DNA from: Akkermansia sp.
Lineage (GTDB): Bacteria > Verrucomicrobiota > Verrucomicrobiia > Verrucomicrobiales > Akkermansiaceae
Direction: 5' to 3'
Assembly: GCA_030536145.1 (NCBI GenBank)
Contig: JAUNQN010000008.1
Span: 21,920 to 85,919 of the forward strand
Length of the DNA: 64,000 nt
Shown here in pieces: positions 42,081 to 50,776 of this stretch. Positions within the stretch are counted from its first letter, which is position 1. The number at the start of each line of letters is the position of its first letter. The notes beneath the pieces were generated by a model, which was given only the letters and a program-made list of their open reading frames with translations, was not told the DNA's origin and did no database searches. Position numbers and translations under genes: made by a program.

Positions 42081-43286
42081 CTACAGCAGCTCCGGGTGCT
42101 CCAGGTAGTGGGCCAGGCGGCGCATCATGCGGCCGATGCCGCCGCCATCCACCACGCGGTGGTCGAAGGAGGCGCTGATGCGGACCTGCTCCACGGGGAG
42201 GAAACGGTTCTCCTTGTCACTCCACACGGGGTTCTTGGTGACGGAACCTACACCGATAATAAGGCTTTCACTGGGGAGGGGCAGGGGGTTGGCATCCGTA
42301 AGGCCGAAGGCACCGTAGTTGCTGATGGTGGCCACGCCGCCGCCCTGGTACTTGGGGTCTATGCGGCGCACGCGGGCCATACTCACCACCTTGTCGTACT
42401 CGTCGGCCAGCTCGTCGAGCGTGCATTCGTTCACATTGCGGAGCACGGGGACGGTGATGCCGTCTGTAACGCCGATGGCGATGCCGATGTCGATATGCTT
42501 GGGGGTGATGATGCGGCTGCCGACCATGAAGCCGGCGCATTCCGGGCGCTCAGCCAGAGCCAGGCCCAGTGCGCGGACAAAGTAGAGCGTGGAGCCGGGG
42601 TGGCGGGGGTGCTGCTTGCGGTGCTCCTGGATGGGGGAGATGCAGATGCTGCGTGCGGCGTTGGCGATGGGGCGGCGCCAGGTGCGCAGCATGCTGTCTG
42701 CCATGCTGCGGCGCATGGAGGATGCCTTGTCGGAGGGCCAGCAGTCGATGTACTTGATGAATTTCTCGAAATCCTGCACGGTGATGCGGCCGTTCTCACC
42801 GCTGCCGATGATGTAGGTGAGGTCCGCCTCTGTAATGCCGAGCTGGTCCATGCGGGCCTGCACGCGGGGGGAGAAGTAGGCCTTGCCCTGGGTGCGCAGG
42901 GGCACGGGCAGGCCGCCCTCCGGCATGGGGGGCAGGGCGGGCATGGGGGCGGGGGCATCCGCAGCGGGGGCGGGGGCTGCCGGCTCGGGGGCGGCGGCGG
43001 GGCTCTCTGCCTGCGGGGCGGGGGGCGGGGCATCCGCCGCGTCCTCCTCTGTCTCTATGTAGCCCAGGATACCGCCCACGGGGATGGTCTCACCCTCTGC
43101 GGCATCCAGGGAAACGATGGTGCCGCTGCACACGGCGGAGATATCCATCACGGCCTTGTTGGTTTCCACCTCCATGATAGCGTCGTCCTCCTCCACGGAA
43201 TCACCGGGGGAGACGAGGATGGCGCGGATGGAAGCCTCGGCGATGGATTCGCCGAGCTGGGGCATGACGATGGGAATGCGGGACAT
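42081..43286 (-). CDS. pdhC: Pyruvate dehydrogenase E2, dihydrolipoamide acetyltransferase, 401 aa
   Basis: Core of the 2-oxoacid dehydrogenase complex. One lipoyl domain at the N terminus with the lipoylated Lys44 in EVETNKAVM, an Ala/Pro linker (~78-130), the E1/E3-binding domain (FSPRVQARMDQLGI, GSGENGRITVQDF), and the acyltransferase domain ending in FDHRVVDGGGIGRMM with the catalytic His and Asp. The start MSRIPIVMPQLGES at 43286 is the normal E2 start; a longer frame upstream lacks homology. It is 19 bp after pdhB in the same operon. Other E2 types (2-oxoglutarate, branched chain) cannot be fully excluded by eye. Confidence 0.92.
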   Translation of the reverse strand: MSRIPIVMPQLGESIAEASIRAILVSPGDSVEEDDAIMEVETNKAVMDISAVCSGTIVSLDAAEGETIPVGGILGYIETEEDAADAPPPAPQAESPAAAPEPAAPAPAADAPAPMPALPPMPEGGLPVPLRTQGKAYFSPRVQARMDQLGITEADLTYIIGSGENGRITVQDFEKFIKYIDCWPSDKASSMRRSMADSMLRTWRRPIANAARSICISPIQEHRKQHPRHPGSTLYFVRALGLALAERPECAGFMVGSRIITPKHIDIGIAIGVTDGITVPVLRNVNECTLDELADEYDKVVSMARVRRIDPKYQGGGVATISNYGAFGLTDANPLPLPSESLIIGVGSVTKNPVWSDKENRFLPVEQVRISASFDHRVVDGGGIGRMMRRLAHYLEHPELL

Positions 43287-43305
43287 ATCAGGGAAACGGG
43301 GAGAG

Positions 43306-44283
43306 TTAGAAGGAGAGCAGCTTGCGTGCGGCCTGCACAATGGCCTCTGCATGGGGGCGGTGCCTGTGCCACAGGTCCGGGTGGGAGGGAATGGGCGTAT
43401 CCGGCGGGGTCACGCGCACGGGGGGCGTATCCAGCAGGTGGAAACCGCTTTCCACCACGCGTGAGACCACCTCTGCGCCCACGCCGCCGTAGGGGAATGC
43501 TTCTTGCGCCACCAGCAGGTGCGCGGTGCGCGCCACAGAGGCCAGGATGGTGGGAATATCCAGCGGTTTCACGCTGCGCAGGTCCACCACCTCCAGCTCA
43601 ATGCCTTCCTCTGCCAGGAATTCCGCAGCCTTCAGGGCCTCCTGCACCATGGCGGAGTAGGCCACCACGGTAACATCACGCCCCACGCGGGCAATGCGCG
43701 CGGAGCCGATGGGGAGCGGGGCGGGGCCTTCCGGCAGGTCCAGGCTTTCCGCCTTCAGCCAGCGGTACAGGTGCTTGTGCTCCATGAAAACCACGGGATC
43801 CGGGTTCTGCACGGCCAGCTTGAGCATGTGGTACGCATCCGCCACGGTGGCGGGGGTGAGCACGTGCACGCCGGGGTAGTGGGCAAAGAGCGCCTCCGTG
43901 CTCTGGCAGTGGAAGGGGCCGCCGCCGGGGGTGCCGCCCATGGGCATGCGCACGGTTATGTTCACCGGCACGCCGGTGCGGAAAAAGTGCGCGCCGGCAT
44001 TGTTCACAATCTGGTTGTGCGCCAGGATGCCGAAATCCGCGAACTGCATCTCCAGCACGGGTTTCATGCCCGCCAGCGCGGCGCCTATGCCGAAACCGGC
44101 AATGGCATCCTCTGCAATGGGGGTGTTCAGCACGCGGCCGGGGAAACGCTCCTCCAGGCCCTTGGTGGCCTTGAACGCACCGCCGAAAATGCCGCCCACG
44201 TCCTCTCCCGCCAGGAAAACCGCAGGGTCCTCCTCCAGCAGGTCTGCCATGGCGGCGTGTATGGCGTCAATATAGGTCAGCAT
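43306..44283 (-). CDS. pdhB: Pyruvate dehydrogenase E1 component subunit beta, 325 aa
   Basis: Thiamine-diphosphate-binding partner of the E1 alpha subunit. Typical motifs: FLAGEDVGGIFGGAF, TPIAEDAIAGFGIGAAL, QFADFGILAHNQIVNNAG, and the C-terminal LLVAQEAFPYGGVGAEV. The ATG at 44283 is chosen because it gives the standard length and overlaps the pdhA stop by 7 bp, which suggests coupled translation; a GTG five codons upstream is possible. Operon pdhA-pdhB-pdhC. E3 (lpdA) lies separately at 55725. Confidence 0.94.
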   Translation of the reverse strand: MLTYIDAIHAAMADLLEEDPAVFLAGEDVGGIFGGAFKATKGLEERFPGRVLNTPIAEDAIAGFGIGAALAGMKPVLEMQFADFGILAHNQIVNNAGAHFFRTGVPVNITVRMPMGGTPGGGPFHCQSTEALFAHYPGVHVLTPATVADAYHMLKLAVQNPDPVVFMEHKHLYRWLKAESLDLPEGPAPLPIGSARIARVGRDVTVVAYSAMVQEALKAAEFLAEEGIELEVVDLRSVKPLDIPTILASVARTAHLLVAQEAFPYGGVGAEVVSRVVESGFHLLDTPPVRVTPPDTPIPSHPDLWHRHRPHAEAIVQAARKLLSF

Positions 44284-45260
44284 ACGGGTGAATGCCACAT
44301 GGTGGCGGTAAGGGGTTCATGGGCGGGGTTGGGGGCGGGGTCTGCCTGGGCCTGGTTCACGGCGGCCTGCACCTCGTCTCGGCAGGCGGCGGCCAGCTCC
44401 TCCTCCTGCTCCGGGGTCAGCCAGCCCTGCTCCTGCATCTGGCGGCAGGCCACGTCCAGCGGGTCGCGGTCCGCATAGGCATCCTTCAGCTCCTGCGGTA
44501 TGTAGGCGGCATCGTCATGTTCACCATGGCCGCACAGGCGCAGGGTGGTGGCCACCACCCACTGGGGGCCCTCCCCGCGGCGTGCGGCCGCCACGGCGGC
44601 CTGCATGGTCTGCAGGGTCTGCAGGAAATCCGTGCCGTCGCACTCATGGCAGGCCATGCCGTACCCGCGGCCGCGGTCTGCCAGGCTCTTGCAGGCAAAC
44701 TCCTGCTCGTTCGGCGTGGAATAGGCAAACTGGTTGTTCGTCACCACAATGACCACGGGAAGCTTCATCACGGCCACCATGTTGGCGGCCTCGTGCAGGG
44801 CACCCACGGAGGTGGTGCCGTCTCCCACGTGGCACACGCCCACGCAGTCTGCGGCGCCCTGTGCGCGGCGGGCATACACCATGCCGGCCACCACGGATAC
44901 CATGCTGCCCAGGGAGGAGACGGGGGCGGGCACGCCCTCTGCGGGCAGGCCCCAGTGCACGTTGCTGTCATGCGCCTGCATGCAGCCGGCGGGGCTGTTC
45001 AGGTACACGCGGGCGCTCTCCAGCACGCTGAGCCCCAGGGCGCAGCGCCCTGCCTGCTCACGGATGAAAGGGTTGTACACGTCCTTGCCGCGCTCCAGGA
45101 AGGTGGCGGCACAGGCGGCCACCGCCTCATGCCCCCGGCCCAGGAACACGCCGCCGTATATCTTGCCGCCGCGGTACAGCGCGGCTATCTTCCGGTCGAA
45201 TTCCCTGGCCAGCTTCATGGCGCGGTATGCCTTGGCGGCAAACTGTCGAAGTTCTTGCAC
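44277..45260 (-). CDS. pdhA: Pyruvate dehydrogenase E1 component subunit alpha, 327 aa
   Basis: ThDP-dependent decarboxylase subunit. The ThDP motif is present: HVGDGTTSVGALHEAANM, continuing to VTNNQFAYST, and the phosphorylatable-type loop appears as GYGMACHECDG. The preferred start is GTG at 45260 (VQELRQFAAKAYRAMKL), since this matches the start of other E1 alpha proteins and lies 7 nt after a TAGCAT -10; the ATG at 45218 would trim the first helix. A very long open frame extends to 46808 on this strand but only this part is coding. It is divergent from fabF. Confidence 0.92.
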   Translation of the reverse strand: MQELRQFAAKAYRAMKLAREFDRKIAALYRGGKIYGGVFLGRGHEAVAACAATFLERGKDVYNPFIREQAGRCALGLSVLESARVYLNSPAGCMQAHDSNVHWGLPAEGVPAPVSSLGSMVSVVAGMVYARRAQGAADCVGVCHVGDGTTSVGALHEAANMVAVMKLPVVIVVTNNQFAYSTPNEQEFACKSLADRGRGYGMACHECDGTDFLQTLQTMQAAVAAARRGEGPQWVVATTLRLCGHGEHDDAAYIPQELKDAYADRDPLDVACRQMQEQGWLTPEQEEELAAACRDEVQAAVNQAQADPAPNPAHEPLTATMWHSPVC

Positions 45261-45267
45261 GCACGCT

Positions 45268-45296
45268 ATGCTAGAGTTCACTCCACGGAATGTCAA
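45268..45296 (-). promoter_or_regulatory. pdhABC promoter, predicted leaderless
   Basis: TTGACA, 17-nt spacer, TAGCAT, then AGCGTGC and the GTG start (- strand). Confidence 0.62.
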
Positions 45297-45360
45297 CATT
45301 TTTTTTCCCTCGGACGCGTGCGCGGGGGTTTTTGTGGCGTTTTTTTTCACACCTTTAGGC

Positions 45361-45389
45361 TTGACTCTGCCCGGAGAATAGGCTACGTT
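45361..45389 (+). promoter_or_regulatory. fabF promoter
   Basis: TTGACT, 17-nt spacer, TACGTT, then 9 nt to the ATG at 45399, leaving a leader of only 2-3 nt. Confidence 0.55.
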
Positions 45390-45398
45390 AAGTCCGCC

Positions 45399-46652
45399 AT
45401 GACAGAACGACGCATTGTTATCACCGGTATGGGGGCCGTCACGCCCCTTGGCAAAACAACTGACGAAACATGGGCCGGCATGAAGGCAGGCCGCTCCGGC
45501 ATCGCTCCCATCGAGGGGATCGATGTGGAGGAATCCACTGTCAAGTTCGCGGGCCAGGTCCGCGACTTCGACGCATCCCCTTATTTCAAGAAAGACCCCA
45601 AGACCCCCCGCCGCTGCGACCGCTTTGAGCAGCTGGCCATGGCCGCCACCGCAGAGGCCATCGAGGACGCCAAGCTCGACACCGAGAAGGAAGACCTCAA
45701 CCGCATCGGCGTCATGATCGGCTCCGGCATCGGCGGCCTGGGTATCCACGGCACCAACCACGCCGTGATGATCAAGTCCGGCATGCGCCGCGTCTCCCCC
45801 TTCTGCATCCCCTACATGATCACCAACATGGCCAGCGGCCTGGTGGGCATGGAGTACGGCTTCGGCGGCCCGAACATGAGCATCTCCACCGCCTGCGCCA
45901 CCTCCAACCACTGCATCGGCGAGGCTTGGCGCATCATGAAGTTCGGTGATGCCGACGTCATGATCTGCGGCGGCGCAGAAGCCCCCATCGAGCTCATCGG
46001 CCTGGCCGGTTTCGGCAACATGAAGGCCCTCTCCACCCGCAACGACGACCCCGCCACCGCCTCCCGCCCGTATGACGTGGACCGCGACGGCTTTGTGATG
46101 AGCGAGGGTGCCGCCGTGCTGGTGCTGGAGACCCTGGAGCACGCCCAGGCCCGCGGCGCCCGCATCCTGGCGGAGCTGGTGGGCTACGGCCTGAGCTGCG
46201 ATGCCTACCACCTTACCTCCCCCATGCCGAACGGCGAGGGCGCCAGCCGCTGCATGCAGATGGCCCTGGAGCACGCCGGCCTGAAGCCGGAGCAGGTGGA
46301 CTACGTGAACACCCACGGCACCTCCACCCCCCTGGGCGATGCCTGCGAGTGCCGCGCCATCAAGCGCACCTTCGGAGACCACGCCACAAACGGCCTCGTC
46401 ATCAGCTCCACCAAGTCCATGACCGGCCACCTGCTGGGTGCCGCCGGCGGCGTGGAGCTCATCGCCTGCATCAAGGCCATCCAGGAGAACTTCATCCCCC
46501 CCACCATCAACGTGTTCAACCAGGACCCCGAGTGCGACCTGGACGTGTGCCCCAACGTGGGCCGCGAACACAAGGTGGACGTGGCGCTGAGCAACTCCTT
46601 CGGCTTCGGCGGCCACAACGCCTCCCTCATCGTGAGCCGCTTCGCTGAATAA
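45399..46652 (+). CDS. fabF: 3-oxoacyl-[acyl-carrier-protein] synthase II, 417 aa
   Basis: Condensing enzyme of fatty acid elongation. The Cys-His-His triad is intact: C166 in STACATSNH, H306 in NTHGTSTPLGD and H344 in SMTGHLLGAAG. The length is the family norm (~413). The start MTERRIVITGMGAVTPLG at 45399 follows directly after the promoter; the same frame stays open to 44292, but that stretch is antisense to pdhA and not coding. The gene stands divergent to pdhABC with 138 bp between start codons, linking acetyl-CoA supply and use by location only. Confidence 0.96.
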   Translation: MTERRIVITGMGAVTPLGKTTDETWAGMKAGRSGIAPIEGIDVEESTVKFAGQVRDFDASPYFKKDPKTPRRCDRFEQLAMAATAEAIEDAKLDTEKEDLNRIGVMIGSGIGGLGIHGTNHAVMIKSGMRRVSPFCIPYMITNMASGLVGMEYGFGGPNMSISTACATSNHCIGEAWRIMKFGDADVMICGGAEAPIELIGLAGFGNMKALSTRNDDPATASRPYDVDRDGFVMSEGAAVLVLETLEHAQARGARILAELVGYGLSCDAYHLTSPMPNGEGASRCMQMALEHAGLKPEQVDYVNTHGTSTPLGDACECRAIKRTFGDHATNGLVISSTKSMTGHLLGAAGGVELIACIKAIQENFIPPTINVFNQDPECDLDVCPNVGREHKVDVALSNSFGFGGHNASLIVSRFAE

Positions 46653-46751
46653 GCGCAGCGCCGCCACGGTACACTGAATCATGCGGCGGCAGCCTGCCCC
46701 ACGGGGCGCTGCCGCCGCCTCCGTTCCCACCCCCACCCTGCCGCACCACCC

Positions 46752-47294
46752 GTGAGCCACCACAAGCACAAGAACAGGGCCGCCGCCCACGCCAGAGACC
46801 TGCTGCACCGCGCGCTGGATTTCCTGTCCCCCGCACGCACCCCCGGCAGCGGGGACCGCTTCTTCCTGAAATGGACCGCACTCTCCATCTGCGTGCTCCT
46901 AGCCGTGCTGGTGCTCATGCTCAGCGGCGCCACCTATGAGCTGGGCCTGCAGCAAGTGCGTTTCCTGGCCGGGGAACCCTTCTACATAGACGCCGCAGAG
47001 GCGCAGGTGGACCTGGTGGGCAGCGCCGGCATGTTCGGCATCTGCGTGCTGGTCACCTTCTACATGGCGCTCCTGCTGCTGCGTGAGCGCTACTTCATCC
47101 AGCGCCTGCGCCTGGTGGTGCTGGCCCTGGTGGCTGCCGGCCTGCCGGGCATCCTGTGCGTGCTCTGGCACGGCGTGCTGAACGTGAGCGCCCCCCTGGC
47201 CTGCATCATCCTGGCCTGGCTGGGCGCAGAGTCCAAGCCCCTGGCCAAGAAACTCTACTACCGCCATATCCAACCCCGGCTCCGCGCCCAATGA
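46752..47294 (+). CDS. Membrane protein of unknown function, 180 aa
   Basis: Starts with GTG at 46752 (MSHHKHKNRAAAHARDLLHR, a basic cytoplasmic N terminus). Three or four membrane helices follow: ~43-65 (LSICVLLAVLVLMLSG), ~92-112 (GMFGICVLVTFYMALLLL), and ~120-160 (LVVLALVAAGLPGILCVL, then APLACIILAWLG). No recognisable domain. Its stop overlaps the recR start by 4 bp (ATGA), so it is translationally coupled to recR. No promoter was clear in the 99 bp after fabF, so all three genes may be one transcript. Confidence 0.72.
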   Translation: MSHHKHKNRAAAHARDLLHRALDFLSPARTPGSGDRFFLKWTALSICVLLAVLVLMLSGATYELGLQQVRFLAGEPFYIDAAEAQVDLVGSAGMFGICVLVTFYMALLLLRERYFIQRLRLVVLALVAAGLPGILCVLWHGVLNVSAPLACIILAWLGAESKPLAKKLYYRHIQPRLRAQ

Positions 47295-47899
47295 AAGCCC
47301 AGGAATACCCCCAGCCCGTGCTGGAGCTCATCGCCGCACTCAAGCGCATGCCCGGCGTGGGCAGCCGCGGCGCAGAGCGCCTGGCCCTCTGGTTCCTCCA
47401 GCAGGGCAGGGCAGAGGCGCGCCAGCTTGCCGCCTCCCTCGTCACCGCTGCGGATTCCGTGGCCACCTGCCCGGAATGCGGCTTCTTCTCCAATGCCGGG
47501 GAAACCTGCACCGCCTGCGCGGATGCAGGGCGTGATTCCCGCCTCCTCTGCGTGGTGGAGCAGCCCACGGATGTACTGCCCATTGAGCGCAGCGGCTCCT
47601 TCCGCGGCCTCTACCACTGCCTCGGCGGCAAGATTTCCCCGCTGGACGGCGTCATGCCGGAGGACCTCGCCGTCGACAAGCTCCTGCAGCGCGTGGCAGA
47701 CCGCCCCGGGTGCGAGGTCATCCTCGCCGTCGGCAGCGATGTAGAGGGAGAGGCCACCGCCCTCTACCTCGCAGAGCAGCTCACCAGCCTGGATTGCCGC
47801 GTCTCCCGCATCGCCCAGGGCATGCCCGCAGGCGCAGGCCTCGGCCATGCGGATGCCGTCACCCTCATGCGCGCCATCGAGGGCCGCAGAAACCTCTGA
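47291..47899 (+). CDS. recR: Recombination mediator protein RecR, 202 aa
   Basis: DNA repair factor that works with RecO/RecF to load RecA on gaps. N-terminal helix-hairpin-helix (LKRMPGVGSRGAERLALWFL), C4 zinc finger (CPECGFFSNAGETCTAC), Toprim region (LCVVEQPTDVLPIERS), and the C-terminal TALYLAEQL/RIAQGMPAGAGLGHAD motif are all present; length 202 is standard. It starts inside the last codon of the membrane protein. In many bacteria recR follows dnaX-ebfC; here it is separated from them. Confidence 0.96.
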   Translation: MKAQEYPQPVLELIAALKRMPGVGSRGAERLALWFLQQGRAEARQLAASLVTAADSVATCPECGFFSNAGETCTACADAGRDSRLLCVVEQPTDVLPIERSGSFRGLYHCLGGKISPLDGVMPEDLAVDKLLQRVADRPGCEVILAVGSDVEGEATALYLAEQLTSLDCRVSRIAQGMPAGAGLGHADAVTLMRAIEGRRNL

Positions 47900-47937
47900 T
47901 TTTTCCCCCTCCCGCCCTGTCATGCCAGGCATTGAAC

Positions 47938-47966
47938 TTGACATCCGCCCCGCCGCAGGGCACAAT
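47938..47966 (+). promoter_or_regulatory. tRNA-Ser promoter
   Basis: TTGACA 47938-47943, 17-nt spacer, CACAAT 47961-47966; the tRNA starts 16 nt further on. Confidence 0.6.
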
Positions 47967-47981
47967 ACCCCCGCACCTTCA

Positions 47982-48069
47982 GGAGAGATGGCTGAGCTGG
48001 TCTAAGGCACTCGACTCGAAATCGAACGTGGCAGAAATGTCACCGTGGGTTCGAATCCCACTCTCTCCG
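47982..48069 (+). tRNA. tRNA-Ser (anticodon CGA)
   Basis: 88 nt with a class II long variable arm. The acceptor stem GGAGAGA (47982-47988) pairs with TCTCTCC (48062-48068), discriminator G48069. The anticodon CGA is at 48017-48019 in the loop CTCGAAA. The T arm is GTGGGTTCGAATCCCAC (with TTCGAAT loop). CCA is not encoded. The top pair of the anticodon stem (C-A) is a mismatch. Reads UCG codons. Confidence 0.95.
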
Positions 48070-48080
48070 CTCAACCAGGG

Positions 48081-48120
48081 CCGTTTATCCCCGCCAATGG
48101 GGGTGAACGGTTCTTTTATT
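48081..48120 (+). terminator. Terminator after tRNA-Ser
   Basis: Stem from CCGTTTATCCCC to GGGGGTGAACGG with one mismatch, then TTCTTTTATT. Confidence 0.8.
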
Positions 48121-48136
48121 TTCGGGCTGCTGCCAC

Positions 48137-48170
48137 AAAAAAGCCCACCCTCGGTTGCCCAAGGGTGGGT
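48137..48170 (-). terminator. Second terminator downstream of rubrerythrin
   Basis: Stem CCCACCCT/AGGGTGGG (48144-48151 with 48162-48169) preceded by six A on the + strand, so six T follow it on the - strand. Confidence 0.75.
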
Positions 48171-48219
48171 GCGGCACCCTCTCCCGCTTGCCCTGGCCGG
48201 TCTGGCAGCACACCGCCGC

Positions 48220-48255
48220 AAAAAATCCCGCCCATGGCCGGAGCCTTGGGCGGGA
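48220..48255 (-). terminator. Rho-independent terminator of rubrerythrin
   Basis: A 9-bp stem TCCCGCCCA/TGGGCGGGA (48226-48234 with 48247-48255) with a T run on the - strand, ~40 bp after the stop. Confidence 0.9.
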
Positions 48256-48294
48256 GGTGATGCAGGGGGGCTACCCTGCATGGGGCTGGAATCA

Positions 48295-48840
48295 TCAGAA
48301 GGCGATGAACTTCTCTTGGGGTACGCCGCACACGGTGCACTTGGCGGGAACCTCACCCTCTGCAAAGGTGCCGCCGCAGAGCGGGCAGACGTAGTACTTG
48401 GCGGGCAGGGAGGGTTTCTCACCGCTCTCCAGCTGGGCCAGGGCGGCGGAGTAGAGCTTTTCATGCTGCTTTTCCACCTCCAGCGCCCAGGTCATGGAGC
48501 GGACGGCGTCCTTGGCGTCCTCTGCCTTGGCCTGCTCAATCATGGGCGGGTACATCTGGTCGAACTCGTAGGTCTCACCGGCGATGGCCTCCTTCAGGTT
48601 CTCTGCGGTGGTGCCCACGGTGAAGTTCATTTCATAGCAGATGGGGCTTTCACCCATCTTGACGAGGGCCTTGGTGTGGTTGGAAGCGTGGATGCGCTCC
48701 GCCATGGAGGCGGCCTCGAACAGCTTCTGGATCTGGGGGTAGCCCTCCTGGGCGGCCTTGCTTGCAAAGGCGGCATACTTGGCGCATGCCGTGCTCTCGC
48801 CGATGATGGCGGTCTTGAGGTTCTCGATTGTTGTTGCCAT
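48295..48840 (-). CDS. Rubrerythrin, 181 aa
   Basis: Cytoplasmic peroxide-scavenging diiron protein of anaerobes. The N-terminal ferritin-like bundle shows paired E-x-x-H/E motifs (IGESTACAKYAAF, MAERIHASNH, AIAGETYEFDQMYPPM, EVEKQHEKLY), and the C-terminal rubredoxin-like Fe(SCys)4 site is CPLCGGTF with CTVCG. Length normal. It starts 37 bp after leuB on the same strand and could be read from the leuB promoter; an A-rich leader precedes its ATG. Confidence 0.95.
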   Translation of the reverse strand: MATTIENLKTAIIGESTACAKYAAFASKAAQEGYPQIQKLFEAASMAERIHASNHTKALVKMGESPICYEMNFTVGTTAENLKEAIAGETYEFDQMYPPMIEQAKAEDAKDAVRSMTWALEVEKQHEKLYSAALAQLESGEKPSLPAKYYVCPLCGGTFAEGEVPAKCTVCGVPQEKFIAF

Positions 48841-48877
48841 AATGGTGTCTTTATTTTGGTGAAAGTGGTGTTAACGG

Positions 48878-49975
48878 TCAATCGATGGCGGCGATAATGG
48901 CATCACCCATGCCTGCGGTGCCCACGCGTATCTCACCCTCTGCGCCGGTGGCCAGGTCACCTGTGCGGTATCCGGCGGCAATCACGTTGCGCACGGCGCG
49001 GTCCACGTCGTCTGCTGCGGCGGTTTCCTTGCAGGTGTAGCGCAGCAGCATGCCCATGGAAAGGATTTGGGCGATGGGGTTGGCGATGCCTTGGCCGGCG
49101 ATGTCGGGTGCGGAGCCGCCGGAGGGCTCGTAGAGGCCGAAGAAGCTCTCACTGCCCTGGCACAGGGAGGCGCTGGGCAGCATGCCCAGGGAGCCGCAGA
49201 CGATGGCCATCTCGTCCGTCAGGATGTCGCCGAAGGTGTTCTCCGTGACAATCACGTCGAACTGCTGCGGGTTGCGCACCAGCTGCATGGCGGCGTTGTC
49301 CACGTACATGTGGGTAAGCTCCACGTCCGGGTATTCCGGAGCCATGGCGTTCATGACCTCGCGCCACATCACGGAGGAGGTGAGCACGTTGGCCTTGTCC
49401 ACGCTGCAGAGCTTGCGGCGGCGGCCGCGTGCGGCCTCGAATGCCACGCGGGCAATGCGTTCCACCTCGCTCTTCTTGTAGACGAGGGTGTCCAGGGCGA
49501 TGGTCTCGCCGTCGCGCTCGCCGTAGAACTTGGGCTCGCCAAAGTACATGCCGCCCGTGAGCTCACGCACGCACAGGATATCAAAGCCGCCGGGAATCAG
49601 GGAGGGCTTGATGGGGGAGGCATGCACCAGCTCCGGCAGGCAGATGCCGGGGCGCAGGTTGGCATACAGGCTGAAATGCTTGCGCAGCGGCAGCAGCGCG
49701 CCGCGCTCCGGGCGCTCGTCCGGCGGCAGCGTGTCCCACTTGGGGCCGCCCACGGAGCCGAAGAGGATGGCATCTGCCGCCTCGCACGCCGCCAGCGTCT
49801 CCGCCGGCAGGGCCTTGCCGCAGTTGTCTATGCCCGCGCCGCCCACAAAGCATGCGGTGCGCTCCGTGCGGAACCCGTGCTTCTTTTCCACGGCGTCCAG
49901 CACGCGCAGGGCCTGCTCCATCACCTCCGGGCCGATTCCATCGCCCGCCAATACCGCAATCTTGTACGTATTCAT
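48878..49975 (-). CDS. leuB: 3-isopropylmalate dehydrogenase, 365 aa
   Basis: NAD-dependent oxidative decarboxylation in leucine synthesis. Motifs: N-terminal [43 protein letters not shown], the metal site [12 protein letters not shown] and the C-terminal [14 protein letters not shown]. Length is normal. The start [13 protein letters not shown] at 49975 is preferred; an ATG five codons upstream sits within the -10 box. The TTGACA/TATGAT promoter is excellent. Isolated from other leu genes in this window. Confidence 0.96.
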   Translation of the reverse strand: MNTYKIAVLAGDGIGPEVMEQALRVLDAVEKKHGFRTERTACFVGGAGIDNCGKALPAETLAACEAADAILFGSVGGPKWDTLPPDERPERGALLPLRKHFSLYANLRPGICLPELVHASPIKPSLIPGGFDILCVRELTGGMYFGEPKFYGERDGETIALDTLVYKKSEVERIARVAFEAARGRRRKLCSVDKANVLTSSVMWREVMNAMAPEYPDVELTHMYVDNAAMQLVRNPQQFDVIVTENTFGDILTDEMAIVCGSLGMLPSASLCQGSESFFGLYEPSGGSAPDIAGQGIANPIAQILSMGMLLRYTCKETAAADDVDRAVRNVIAAGYRTGDLATGAEGEIRVGTAGMGDAIIAAID

Positions 49976-49985
49976 GTTTCCTGCC

Positions 49986-50013
49986 ATCATACCACGCCGG
50001 CCCGGCATGTCAA
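49986..50013 (-). promoter_or_regulatory. leuB promoter
   Basis: TTGACA, 16-nt spacer, TATGAT, 10 nt to ATG (- strand), giving a leader of ~3 nt. Confidence 0.75.
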
Positions 50014-50082
50014 GCAATAGCGGCGTCCTATTACGCCAATCCGCGAACGCGTATGCGGAGGGGAATTCCGAATTAGGATTAA

Positions 50083-50093
50083 GATTAGGATTT
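50083..50093 (+). repeat. GATTAGGATTT intergenic motif, copy 4
   Basis: Exact 11-mer preceded by the partial copy AATTAGGATTA at 50071; downstream of rplI. Confidence 0.5.
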
Positions 50094-50114
50094 CCGGAAT
50101 AACGGCACCTTGGG

Positions 50115-50151
50115 TAAAAAAGAGGGCAGGGCTGCGGTGTGCAGCCCTGCC
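50115..50151 (-). terminator. rplI terminator
   Basis: An 11-bp stem GGCAGGGCTGC/GCAGCCCTGCC and a T6 run on the - strand, 34 bp after the stop. Confidence 0.9.
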
Positions 50152-50184
50152 GGGATTGAAAGAGGTATGGTTTCCTGCGGAGGC

Positions 50185-50694
50185 TTAGGCCTCGGCGGGG
50201 GCTTCCTCGGCGGCCTCGGCCTTGGGGGCCTCTGCCACTTCGCCCTTCACCACCAGAACCACCTTCACGGTGGCGGTCACCTGCTGGTGGAGCTTGGCGG
50301 CCACCTCGTAGGTGCCGGACTTCTTGAGCGGCTTCTCCAGGTCGATGGTGTGGCGGTCGATCTCGATACCCTGGGCGGCCAGGGCCTCGCAAATCTGCTG
50401 GTTGGTGATGGCGCCGAACACCTTGCCATTCTCGCCGGCCTCAAGGGTGACGTTCACCGTGGTGGCAGCAATCTTGGCGGCAATCTCCTGGAAGTTGGCC
50501 AGCTCTGCGGCCTCGCGCTCAGCGCGCTTCTTCTGGAGCATGTTGATGAAACGCTGGTTGGCGGGAGTCGCCTCGAACGCAAGCCCCTGGGGAATCAGGT
50601 AGTTGCGGCCGTAGCCAGCCTTCACGGTAACGAGGTCGGCTTCACAGCCCAGACCTTCGATCTTCGTAGCGAGAATAACTTTCATGTTAGCCAT
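50185..50694 (-). CDS. rplI: 50S ribosomal protein L9, 169 aa
   Basis: Binds 23S rRNA at the base of the L1 stalk. The N domain ([34 protein letters not shown]) is diagnostic, followed by the long connecting helix (rich in [10 protein letters not shown]) and the C domain ([29 protein letters not shown]). About 20 extra Ala/Glu residues extend the C terminus. MANMKVIL at 50694 is used; an ATG three codons later is also possible. The promoter is strong and the leader ~25 nt long, unlike many neighbours, leaving room for control. It is not next to rpsF/rpsR here. Confidence 0.95.
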   Translation of the reverse strand: MANMKVILATKIEGLGCEADLVTVKAGYGRNYLIPQGLAFEATPANQRFINMLQKKRAEREAAELANFQEIAAKIAATTVNVTLEAGENGKVFGAITNQQICEALAAQGIEIDRHTIDLEKPLKKSGTYEVAAKLHQQVTATVKVVLVVKGEVAEAPKAEAAEEAPAEA

Positions 50695-50724
50695 AATCAG
50701 TATATTCGGGTTAAGTGAGCCGCG

Positions 50725-50753
50725 ACTATACGCCCCCACGGCCCCCTTGTCAA
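50725..50753 (-). promoter_or_regulatory. rplI promoter
   Basis: TTGACA, 17-nt spacer, TATAGT (- strand); close to consensus. Confidence 0.8.
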
Positions 50754-50776
50754 GCAAAACTTGAAGCAGTTGCAGC

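Noticed and set aside
44292..45398. Long N-terminal extension of the fabF frame (369 codons)
   Set aside because: It is antisense to pdhA and pdhB; FabF homology begins at 45399 right after a promoter.
45261..46808. Extension of the pdhA frame far upstream
   Set aside because: It is antisense to fabF; E1 alpha homology begins near 45260, and the frame there contains the -35 box.
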